Below, piece by piece: positions 54,438 to 64,000 of a stretch of 64,000 bases of DNA. Numbering within the stretch: position 1 is the first letter of the stretch; each line of letters starts with the position of its first letter. A program made the translations under genes and the position numbers. The DNA is taken from NCBI GenBank assembly GCA_018287875.1, contig JAGVVL010000009.1, positions 124,001 through 188,000 of the forward strand. Direction: 5' to 3'. Origin of the DNA: Nigrospora sphaerica (Eukaryota > Ascomycota > Sordariomycetes > Amphisphaeriales > Apiosporaceae). The notes beneath the pieces were generated by a model that made no database searches, was not told the origin of the DNA, and saw only the letters and a program-made list of their open reading frames with translations.

Positions 54438-54863
54438 CTACGCCGAGCGCTTTTCATTCTGGAGGCGCTGGAAATAGACAATCCTGTTGATCGTATATCT
54501 TAGGAACGCCATGCCAAAGTCTTTTATCTTGTCCTGTAGTCCCGCCCTAACACTTTCCATATCGATGTGTTGTGAAGCCGTGGAAAAGCGCGAGAACATG
54601 GCGCATATATCCTGGATCTTTTGCAACCGCGATGTAACCAAGGAAATGACAAAAGTGCCGCGCATGAACGCATAATATGGGATCCAGGCTAAGACCGGCG
54701 CAAGACAGTATTCGGCGAGAAGCGCGCAAGCCAGAACACACCAGTAACGGAGCCACCAAGACAGCGGTGCTGGGTCTGAGGCGCTCAATGCCCTTTGAGA
54801 GTACGATAAGGGGGAAAGCATAACAAAAAAGTAGAATATAAGATTTAGAATCACCTGGAGCAT
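54438..54863 (-). CDS. REEP/DP1/HVA22-like membrane protein
   Basis: ATG at 54863; 141 aa in one frame. It has an N-terminal hydrophobic helix (LQVILNLIFYFFVMLSPLSY), then LSWWLRYWCVLACALLAEYCLAPVLAWIPYYAFMRGTF-type text with hairpin-like hydrophobic segments. This resembles the TB2/DP1/HVA22 domain that shapes tubular endoplasmic reticulum (W-L-x-Y-W...E...W-I-P-F-Y in the family). The tail has an amphipathic helix (LQDKIKDFGMAFLRYTINRI). It is shorter than typical Yop1 proteins and diverged, so it may be a paralogue or a decaying copy. Confidence 0.5.
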   Translation of the reverse strand: MLQVILNLIFYFFVMLSPLSYSQRALSASDPAPLSWWLRYWCVLACALLAEYCLAPVLAWIPYYAFMRGTFVISLVTSRLQKIQDICAMFSRFSTASQHIDMESVRAGLQDKIKDFGMAFLRYTINRIVYFQRLQNEKRSA

Positions 54864-56108
54864 GGTGAACGTCGATGTAAGGTGATACAGTAGTGCTATG
54901 GTTCGACCAAAAGGGGCAGGTCAGCGGTAAGATACCTGTTTATGTATGAACGAATTGCCGAACACCTAACACCATACTTGTGCCATTCCTGCATCGCCTC
55001 AAACCAAGGAGCGTATTCTGCTATGCAAGTTACGCAGAGGCTGTATAGGCGTAACGCCGCTTTCCTAGCCCCAGAGCGCCCGGAGCCACAGTTACGATAT
55101 CGACTCTATTCGTTATTTGGAATGCTTGCTGGACGCAGTATATATTGGCGCCGCTACCGAAATACTTCTTCGAATAAAACAACTTTCTAAGGTCGGTCTT
55201 ATAGCGTTCCTTCCAAAAATCATTTCTAGCTCTAGGTGCTGTGTTTCGAAGGTTAGATCGGCCTCTTTCTCCACAGGGTCTCTCCACTTGGTTTCCATAA
55301 TAAGACTAGGTCCATTTCTGTAACTCTACTAGGTGCTTACTTACTCATGTTCTAGGACCTGGATAGACCGCAGCAAAAGTTGTTCCATGGGATCCGGCGT
55401 GTGAACCAAGCCGGCGGAATGTGAAGAGAGAACACGCTCCGAAAGAGGCCAGCGGTGAAATCGTCCCCAGATAGGAATACTACCCCCACTACAGCTGAGG
55501 GGAGTTCATAGTCACGTAAAGTAATTACATATCTGCTTTGTGCATATGTAAAACTACAAGATTATCTTGCTGAAGGATCTGCTTTATTATACGTTGGACT
55601 ATTACATCACGTGCTTCGAGCTCTTTGAGCACATAAATTTTGGCTTAACGTTGCTTCGTTCTTGATTGGAAGTACTATACGCATGGCAACTCGGCATAAT
55701 GATGGCTTGTGACTGATTTCGAATTCGCCCATAGTGCGTGACGGCAGGTGCAGTAGTGTACGCTAACAGTGGCCTAGGTTGCGCAGGGTCCGTACGAACC
55801 CAGTTGTACAGCATGGCTCACCAATCACAGAGGGAGCAACGCCGTCTTTGGTCTAGGGAAGACCCGCATGGCTTAAGCCATCGGCGCTACGACATACTCA
55901 CCTACATTCGAACCACGTCAATTCTCCCGTATCTTTCCTCCCCTCTTCCGCTGACCTGCTCCCTAACATGAAAACAACAGCCAGCAGGGCCCGTATCCCG
56001 CAAAACCATTGCGACTCTCTTGCTCCATCATCTAAATTCCCCTTCCAAAAAGTGTTCTCCTTTACAAGGGCTTTCTTCATCCTTAGGGCTTTGCTCGACC
56101 TCTTGAGA
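54864..56108. other. Intergenic with unassigned coding-like fragments
   Basis: A minus-strand stretch at 55298-55113 (TKWRDPVEKEADLTFETQHLE-like, acidic) may be a relic. Nothing can be named. Confidence 0.3.
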
Positions 56109-57528
56109 ATGCCCCTTTGGCCGTGTGGTTTCGGGAGCTGCCCCAACCCAGCGGTTCGCGGTCAAGGCGATTGTGTGCTATGCAACCGCCACTTATGCTC
56201 GAGCCATTTACAGCCCAGCTTCCACAGCTGTCCCCGGTGGCAAGTCAGTGTGCTGTTCAGCCCATAGGTCAGCTGATCATAGGTGATTAACCTACAATCG
56301 GCAGGATGCGGATGTTTACGACCCCGCTGTCCGCATGGCTGAAGAACGAGAACTCATGCTGCTCATTGGCAAAATCAACATCCGGGCTCTCGAAGCCCGA
56401 GCCAGTCATCTACGGCACGGCATGCCCTGCTCTACCCCCCCGCTTCGATATGACCGACCCACGCAGAGTTCGGTTATGGGAGGCATGAACTACCATGTCG
56501 AGGTCCAATTCGAAGATGGAATCACTTGGATCGCCCGCATCCGCCGGTTCAACGCTACGTCGCCCCCGGCGGCATTACGCGACTATATTATCAGGAGCGA
56601 AGTCGCCACACTCAAGTTTCTAGAGAAGACCAATGTTCCGGCCCCCAAGGTTCACGATTTTGCGCTGGATGGGGCAGATAATCCCGTGGGGGTTGGGTTT
56701 ATACTCATGGATAAACTGCCCGGAAAGTCCTTGCGGTGGTCCCTTGCTAACCAGCAACAACGGACGAAGGTCATGAGCGAAGTAGCGGACGTTCTCGTTG
56801 AGCTCCACAAGTACCCTTTCTCCCTTCTGGGTTCACTCGACTCCCCAGGGGAAAGTCATGTTGGCCCGTTCGCCCGAGAATCACTTACCAACTTTGCACA
56901 GTCCGAAATGTGCGGTACAGGGCCATGCTCTTCCTTAGAGGAGTACTACCTGTCATCGCTACGGCTGATCTTGGACTTGATTATCCAAAAAGAGATGTAC
57001 TCTCCGCACTCCGTCGATGCCTATTTGATCCACCGATTTCTCCTCGACCTTGTCCCGCTGGTGCTACCGTCGGTGCCGGATCACAGCGTGTTTTATTTGA
57101 AACACGGCGACGACAAGGGAGATCACATCTTAGTCGATGAGAACTTCCACGTCACCGGAATCATCGACTGGGAGTGGGCGCATACGGCATCACCCGCGCA
57201 TGCCTTTAACTCTCCTATCGGCTTCCTTCCCGTCACCGCCTTTTACGATGGGAAAAACGACCTAGGCGATGACGAGATCGTCTTTGCCCGTCTTCTCGAG
57301 GGAAAAGGCCACCAAGATCTGGCCCGTTTTGTTTGGAACGGCCGACTACAGCATAGATTTGCCTTCTGCTGCGGGTACGACTTGGCGGACTGGGATGGGT
57401 TTCTCGGTCTTTTCCGTGGGCTTCGGGAAGCTGCGGCGGTGGATGCGGGCTTGGAATGGGATGAGTGGAAAATGGGTGCGTTGCGTCGTTACAAAGACGA
57501 TGCTGGGCTGCAGTCACTACTTGGTTGA
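56109..57528 (+). CDS. APH-fold phosphotransferase-like protein with N-terminal zinc-binding exon
   Basis: Exon 1 is 56109-56243, the intron 56244-56304 (61 nt, GTCAGT...GGCAG) and exon 2 56305-57528; 452 aa. Exon 1 encodes a short cysteine/histidine module (CGFGSC...GDCVLCNRHLCSSH...HSCPRW), probably zinc-binding. Exon 2 is an aminoglycoside-phosphotransferase/choline-kinase-like fold: WIARIRRFN (Lys/Arg strand), SEVATLKFLEKTNVPAPKV, ILMDKLPGKSLRWSL, then KHGDDKGDHILVDE where active members have HxDxxxxN, and GIIDWEWAHT with the metal-binding Asp. The His is kept (KHGDD) but the Asn is replaced by His (DHILVD), so catalysis is uncertain. Such proteins are abundant in ascomycetes and their substrates are mostly unknown. 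Confidence 0.78.
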
Positions 57529-57639
57529 TAACACGGCACCCCCTTTGACCACGAGAGAGCTGTCAGTATGGTGTGAGTGACGAAGTTGCTGAGAGTGACC
57601 TCACCGCATGCCAGGTATGTTCTGGACGCGATGGAGCCT

Positions 57640-58720
57640 ACCACAACTCACCGTGGGGTGCCCTCTGGGCGGAAGCCTAGGGGCATGCCAAGGACGGGGA
57701 CGCCCCTCTTCGCGGCACGGCGTTGGCAATGCCTAGGGTAGGAGGAAGAGCCAGGACGTCCAGCCTATGGCGTCGTGGAGCCCCGGAGGCCACCCGCGCC
57801 TTCGAAGTAGAGCGCCTACGAAATCATATGCTCGGCGAGACAGCTGGTCTACGCCGAGCCTCTCTCGCGGGTTCGGACCAGTACGTGGAGGAGGGTGTCG
57901 TAGATTCAGCATGGCTGCCGGCTCGATGCAGGCCTACCCCGCAACGACGATCGAGCCCGCGCGTCCTATGGTAGGCCGAGCCATGGGCCGTCCCGCGCCC
58001 CGGGAGCGGAAAGCTTCGCGCGCCTGCCCTGTTCCTCCTCTTGCTGTTTTTTACATTGTGGATCATGGACGAGTTCGCGTCGTGCGCCTGCTACAGGTCG
58101 AGGTACGGGGCAAGGCGCGTCGGATGGCTGGCGTAGCTCGGCTCGCGGTGGCTTCGGGGCCTCGGCTGGCGGGGGCGGTCTGGACGTCCAGCGTTCGTCA
58201 GAGTCGTGTATTGTACATCGGAACAGGGCGAGGTATGGAGGCTCTCAGGTCTCCCAAGCGATACTTTGCGGTACAAGGGGCCCTCCGTCGCGTGGCGTCA
58301 CGCTATTCGTAGCGTACGCAACCATGACCATGCTGGGTTCGCCGCTCGATCGCCGTAGAAGAACCGCGTCGCAGGGAGGGCCGGAGGCGCGTCTGACGAG
58401 GCCCAGGCGCCGCCTCGTTGTGACCGGCTGCCGGGGCTGAGCATGCCCATTGGGGACTTCGCGGTGCGAGAATAAGTTAGTTTCTTTCGGTGCCTCACGT
58501 CGCGTGCTTTATGGGCCCGCCCGGACTCATGGACCGAGTGCTGGCCAGCCCCGCACGTCCTAGGCACGTCGCAACGCGCTTCCCGGCGGAAAGTGGCCAC
58601 CCGTTGGCCCGCCCTATTCCTCTCCACGAGGGCGGCCAACGATTGCTGCCATCGTTCCATGACCACGCGGAGGCTACTGCGCTTGCATCACAGAGGAAGT
58701 GTGCTCGGTTTTGCTATTCG
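57640..58720. repeat. Dispersed GC-rich degenerate repeat, copy A3
   Basis: It is the partial counterpart of A1 (about 3560-4700), lacking the small-gene end. It sits about 1 kb upstream of the HET-NACHT-WD40 gene. No intact frame. Confidence 0.5.
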
Positions 58721-59698
58721 CAGCTCCTTCTCAGCCATGTCTAATATATCTCAGAGGACCCGTTATCGCGTGTCTCGGAGGGGAGCCGTGATGTCCACTC
58801 TCCTTTCTCAGCCCTACAACACAGAGTCCTGGCTGGCGGCAGGTAACAGGGGGGCTTCTGTGCAGAGCACCAGTATATAGTAAAGCCACACTAGCGGCAA
58901 GCGCATCTGTGAGTACGATGGTCCATGAGCACCTTAGCCAGCCGCCCGACTGTCTGCAATCCCCTATACGGCCATAACGCGCACAGTCGTCTTTCGAATG
59001 GTGCACCGTCAGATCGTGCTTCTTCGTCTTTGCGTACGGTTCGGTAGGCGGTGGGCCGGGTTCCGCAAGCCATTCTCGCCCGGTATCGGGGTTGAAAGGA
59101 TTCTCTGTCCCGGCGCTGCGCCGGTCGTGGTAGGGAGGTGTTGGGTCAGGCGCGCTTCCGAACCACGCATTGGGTGGGGTCGTGTGAAAGCTAGGCGCCT
59201 CGGAGTAGAATCTGGGAGATGGATCCTATGGCCTCGATCTGCCTTGCGCTATACTAGCACAGCTACCCGCTACCCCACACAAGGACCCGTGCGCGACCGC
59301 AGCACCTGGAAGCAGGTGGACATTGGTGCTGTTGTGCCTTTTCCATACCTACGCACGACACCTGTGCAGTGTGTTAGCAATGCCCGCGTAAAGGCTCGGC
59401 ATAGCAGTACGGTTTCGTTCAGTTCTGTTTCGCCATAGGCACGTCTCTGCTAGAATCGCATCGCATGGATTGTTCTGGTGGTACGCCCAGTAGGGACGGT
59501 TATGGCTTCGCTGCACGCGAAGGAGGTCGGCCTGCTGTTCCATGCTTGCTTATCATGCATGCACAGCGCCCCCTCAACGTGGCGATGCCCAAGACAGAGC
59601 GCTGCGCCGCCTAGATAACCTTACATAGCCGGACGCCTGCTGCTTCTTGCAGCTAGCTTCGTCTTTTCCCTTCCTCTCGCACGATCACGCAAAGCGCC
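58721..59698. other. 5' flank of the HET-NACHT-WD40 gene
   Basis: No gene is recognised. The part after about 59300 is weakly similar to 5440-5806 upstream of the HET effector. Confidence 0.35.
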
Positions 59699-62600
59699 AT
59701 GCGCCTCCTACAACGTCAGAGCGATGGGCTCTTAAGCCTGACGGAGGATCGCATCGAGAAGATCCCGCCCTACGCCATCCTATCGCACACATGGGGAGCC
59801 GACGAGCAAGAGGTCACCTTCCAGGACATCCAAAACCACGCAGGCAAGCACAAGGAGGGGTTTGAGAAGCTTGCTTTTTGCGGCAAACAAGCTGCCGCCG
59901 ATGGCTTGCATTACTTTTGGGTCGACACATGCTGCATCGACAAGCCGAACTATACGGAGCTTTCCGAGGCGATTAACTCCATGTTTCGCTGGTACCAGAA
60001 CGCTACGAAGTGCTATGTCTACCTACCCGATGTTTCCCTACTTAACAGCGACGGGAAAGAGACGCCCCGCGCTACGTGGGAGCTAGCTTTTAGGAGAAGT
60101 CGATGGTTTACTCGCGGATGGACGCTCCAGGAACTAATCGCCCCAAAGTCGGTGACCTTTTTCTCGAAAGAAGGCCAGAAATTAGGCGATAAGGCCTCAC
60201 TAGAGACGCTACTCCACGAGATTACAGGAATTCCAGTCACCGCACTCCGAGGGAAGCCCCTACCTATCTTCAGCGTAGAGGAGCGACTTTCCTGGAGAGG
60301 AAAGCGGTCGACAAAACGCGCAGAAGACCGGGTCTACTCCTTGCTCGGAATCTTCGATATCCATCTACCATTGATTTACGGCGAGGGAGAATCAAACGCG
60401 TTCATTCGACTTCGAGAGGAGATCGACAAGCGCTCTCACGGTACCTCCCGAACTTCCAATGGTAAGGAGGCTGTCGCGGACTATAGTTCATTACTAATGT
60501 TCGTATAACTAGGCAAAGACACGGTCGGCGAAACAGGCAAACGATGCATCGCCGACATCCGTGTGACCGACCCGCGCCACGACAAGACGCGCATCCAAGA
60601 GACCAAGGGCGGCCTGCTCGCGGATTCGTACGTCTGGGTACTCAACAACTCCGACTTTCGCCAATGGCGCGACGACGAGGACCAGCGGTTGCTCTGGGTC
60701 AAGGGCGATCCAGGCAAGGGCAAGACCATGCTCCTCTGCGGCATCATCGACGAGCTCGAGACATCGCCCGCCGAGGGAAGCGTCCTCGCCTACTTCTTCT
60801 GCCAAGCCACCGACGAACGTATCAACACTGCTACGGCCGTAGTGCGCGGTCTGATCTCAATGCTTCTCGAGAAGCACGCCACTCTCGTTTCGCACATAGA
60901 GAAGAAGTACGACATCGCCGGAAAGGCGCTTTTCGAGGACACCAATGCCTGGGAGGCGCTATGCGAGATCTTCACCAGTATCCTCCAGGACCCCAGAATA
61001 GAAGGTGTCTGCCTTATAGTCGATGCATTGGACGAGTGTATGAAGGGTCTGCCACAGCTCCTCAAACTCATTACGCAGATCTCACAATCAACCCGTGCTA
61101 AATGGCTCGTCTCGAGTCGCAATCGGCCGCAAATCGAAGAACAGATGTCCAACGTGGCGCAGAGGCTGTCGCTCGAGATCAATGCGGAGTCTGTCTCAGC
61201 GGCTGTCGAGTCTTACATCAGACAGAGGGTCGAAGAATTGGCCAAAGAGAAGACCTACAGTGTCACGACAAAGCAACGTGTACATCGCTACCTTTCCACC
61301 CATGCAAAGGGCACCTTTCTTTGGGTGGCATTAGTTTGTCAAGAGCTCAAGACAGTGCCGGAGTTTGGCGCCCTGAGAAAGGTCAAGACGTTTCCGACAG
61401 GGTTGGATGCTCTTTATGGGCAAATAATGAAGCAGATCGGCGCTTCCGAATTTCACGATAGATGTCACAAACTTCTCGCTGTGGCTGCAACAGTTTATCG
61501 CCCTCTCTCGCCACTGGAATACGGATCGTTCCTCAGGGACCTCAAGGACCCCCCGAGCGACACTGAGTCAGACGATATGGACTGGGAAGATGACCCAGAG
61601 CGTACCACCTCGGAAGAGAGTACCTTCGGCTTCACAAAGACGGTGCAGGATTTAGTTAGCCTCTGCGGCTCCTTCCTTACGGTTCGCGAGGACATAGTCT
61701 ACTTTGTACACCAGTCAGCGAAGGACTTCTTAATGAGGGAGCAATCGGCCGTTCTTTTCCCGGAAGAGCAAGAAGCCGTCCATGGGCAGATTCTCTTCAA
61801 GTCTATTGAGGCTATGTCGCGGACACTCACGCGCGATATGTATAGCCTGCATGAGCCTGGCGTCCACATCGATCAAGTCACCCCGCCCTCGCCCGATCCA
61901 CTGGCGACAATCAAGTACTCTTGCCTCTACTGGGTCAATCATCTAGTGGACTCCTGTAAGGCACCGGGTAGGGATGATGTACAAGACGGCGGGTTAGTAC
62001 ACAAATTCCTACAAGGCAGTTTCCTTTACTGGCTGGAGTCCTTAAGTCTGCTGAAGGGCATGTCCGAGGGGGTTTTAGCTTTGGAGAAGCTTATCGACTA
62101 TATGCAGGCAAGTCTATGTTTCTCCTACTCTCTAATTTACGGCTAACGGCGTGAAGACGCAATCAGGATCATCCCAAGGGCAAGCTCTAGCTCGCGACGC
62201 GTATCGGTTTACGCAAAGCTACCGAGTACTAATAGAAAGCCGGCCACTTCAGACGTACGCATCAGCACTTGTATTCAGCCCCAGACAGAGCTTGATTCGA
62301 GGCCTTTTTCAGCACGAGGCGCCCCATTGGGTCCAATGTAGGACACAAATAGCAGAGCAATGGAGTCCCTGCTTATCGACGCTCGAGGGCCACATATTTT
62401 CCGTCTCTTCGGCTGTCTTCTCGGCCGACGGGCGGCGCGTCGCCACGGCGTCCCACGACAAGACTGCTAAGGTTTGGGACGCGGCTACGGGAAAGTGCGA
62501 GGCGACGCTTAAGGGCCATACGGACGGCGTCTTGTCGGCCGTCTTCTCTGCCGACGGGCGGCGCGTCGCTACGGCGTCGCGCGATAAGACCGCCAAGGTC

Positions 62601-64000
62601 TGGAACGCGGCCACGGGAAAGTGCGAGGCGACGCTTGAGGGTCACACTTCGTACGTCTCTTCGGCCGTCTTCTCGGCCGACGGGCGGCGCGTCGCTACGG
62701 CGTCGCGCGATAAGACCGCCAAGGTCTGGAACGCGGCCACGGGAAAGTGCGAGGCGACGCTTGAGGGTCACACTTCGTACGTCTCTTCGGCCGTCTTCTC
62801 GGCCGACGGGCGGCGCGTCGCCACAGCGTCGCGCGATAAGACCGCCAAGGTCTGGGACGCGGCTACGGACAAATGCGAGGCGACGCTTAAGGGCCATACG
62901 GACGGCGTCTTGTCGGCCGTCTTCTCGGCCGACGGGCGGCGCGTCGCTACGGCGTCGCGCGATAAGACTGCTAAGGTCTGGGACGCGGCTACGGGTAAGT
63001 GCGAGGCGACGCTTGAGGGCCACACTTCGTACGCCTCTTCGGCCGTCTTCTCGGCCAACGGGCGGCGCGTCGCCACAGCGTCGGATGATAAGACCGCCAA
63101 GGTCTGGGACGCGGCCACGGGCAAGTGCGAGGCGACGCTTGAGGGTCACACTTCGTCCGTCTCTTCGGCCATCTTCTCGGCCGACGGGCGGCGCGTCGCT
63201 ACGGCGTCGCGCGATACGACCGCCAAGGTCTGGAACGCGGCCACGGGCAAATGCGAGGCGACGTTTGAGGGCCACACTTCCTCCGTCTGGTCAGCCGTCT
63301 ACTCGGCCGACGGGCGGCGCGTCGCCACGGCGTCGCGCGATAAGACTGCCAAGGTCTGGAACGCGGCTACGGGCAAATGCGAGGCGACGTTTGAGGGCCA
63401 CACTTCGTCCGTCTCTTTGGCCGTCTTCTCGGCCGACGGGCGGCGCGTCGCCACGGTGTCGTGTGATTCCACCGTTAAGGTCTGGGACACGGCCACGGGA
63501 AAGTGCGAGGCGACGCTCGAGGGCCACACTTCGTACGTCTCGTTGGCCGTCTTCTCGGCCAATGGGCGGTGCGTCACCACAGTGTCGGATGATAAGACCG
63601 CTAAGGTCTGGGACGCGGCTACGGGTAAGTGCGAGGTGACGCTTGAGGGCCACACTTCGAACATCTCGTCGGCCTTCTTCTCGGCCGACGGGCGGCGCGT
63701 CGCCACGGTGTCGCGTGATTCCACCGTTAAGGTCTGGGACACGGCCACGGGAAAGTGCGAGGCGACGCTCGAGGGCCACACTTCGTACGTCTCTTCGGCC
63801 GTCTTCTCGGCCGACGGGCGGCGCGTCATCACATCGTGGCCCGATAACACCGCTAAGGTCTGGGACACGGCTACGGGGAAGTACGAGGCAATGTTTGAGG
63901 GCCACACTTCGTACGTCTCGTCGGCCGTCTTCTCGGCCGACGGGCGGCGCGTCGTCACGGCGTCGCGCGATAAGACCGCTAAGGTCTGGGACGCGGCTAC
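59699..64000 (+). CDS. HET-NACHT-WD40 receptor (HNWD type), 3' end outside window
   Basis: Exons 59699-60461, 60513-62107 and 62157 to beyond 64000. Intron 1 (51 nt) has a GT donor; intron 2 (49 nt) has a GC donor (CAG/GCAAGT) and a CTAACGGCGTGAAG end. Residues 1-250 are a HET domain (YAILSHTWG, FWVDTCCIDK, RGWTLQELIAP), joined by a short linker (GKDTVGETGKRCIADIRVTD) to NACHT (Walker A GDPGKGKT, Walker B LIVDALDEC). After intron 2 come at least 13 WD40 units of 126 nt (62388 to the edge), of a different subfamily from NLR-1 and NLR-2 (TAKVWDAATGKCEATLE). This is the domain order of Podospora HET-E/HET-D/HET-R-type incompatibility proteins. It lacks the amyloid-like motif. The frame is open to the window edge. 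Confidence 0.88.
62388..64000 (+). repeat. Tandem array of at least thirteen 126-nt WD40 units
   Basis: Units start every 126 nt from 62388 (the last visible starts at 63900). The consensus is GHTSYVSSAVFSADGRRVAT followed by ASRDKTAKVWDAATGKCEATLE. Units 9-12 are more diverged (VSCDST, VSDDKT, VSRDST, SWPDNT) than units 2-8, suggesting that homogenisation acts most on the first part. Confidence 0.85.

Overview
The window reads as nuclear DNA of a filamentous ascomycete (Pezizomycotina). Its genes are broken by short introns of about 41-62 nt with GT-AG (some GC-AG) ends and CTAAC/CTGAC-like branch sites. The families present are typical of that group: HET domains, NACHT-WD40 receptors, DUF3435, DUF3723, an AA9 LPMO, Tad-like LINE and Fot1/pogo transposons. 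The species cannot be fixed from sequence alone. There is little housekeeping content, so this looks like an accessory, repeat-rich compartment.

Layout. 1-5.8 kb: the 3' part of a coiled-coil gene, a LINE RNase H relic, and a degenerate GC-rich repeat (A1) with a small two-exon gene. 5.8-18.7 kb: an incompatibility/immune cluster. It holds a HET-domain effector (5807-6868, +), two divergent NACHT-WD40 receptors (11209-7796, -; 15377-18514, +) forming an inverted duplication of about 3.3-3.5 kb, and between them an orphan C-terminal exon (13674-13393, -). 18.7-22 kb: a second decayed copy (A2) of the GC-rich repeat and a relic of an NB-ARC receptor. 22.2-24.6 kb: an apparently intact four-exon DUF3435 tyrosine-recombinase-like gene. 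25.6-30.7 kb: a nearly intact two-ORF LINE with one frameshift. 31-36 kb: a Tc1 remnant, a DUF3723 gene and a divergent pseudokinase gene separated by a palindromic 18-bp minisatellite. 36-50 kb: a ferric reductase, a MADS-like gene, several TIR elements, a Fot1/pogo-like transposon with two lesions, and a patatin-like phospholipase. 50-57.5 kb: a 549-bp TIR element, an AA9 LPMO, a chromodomain protein, a REEP/DP1-like protein and an APH-fold protein. 57.6-64 kb: a third GC-rich repeat copy (A3) and a HET-NACHT-WD40 gene that runs off the right edge.

How the genes may work together. The HET effector ends in two copies of a Gly/Asn-rich motif of the form G-S-x-F ... Q-G-N. The same motif occurs once at the start of each NACHT-WD40 receptor and twice in the orphan exon at 13.4-13.7 kb. 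This is the architecture of NLR/effector amyloid signalling known from NWD2 and HET-S of Podospora: one motif on the receptor, two on the effector. In the third gene (59.7 kb to the edge) the same HET module is joined directly to NACHT-WD40 through an intron at the equivalent position. Independently, DUF3435, DUF3723, ferric reductase, patatin-like phospholipase and NLR genes are the recurrent gene set of Starship giant mobile elements, so the region may be Starship-derived. No Starship boundaries could be identified.

Splice models, repeat edges and family calls were made by eye. No database search was run.
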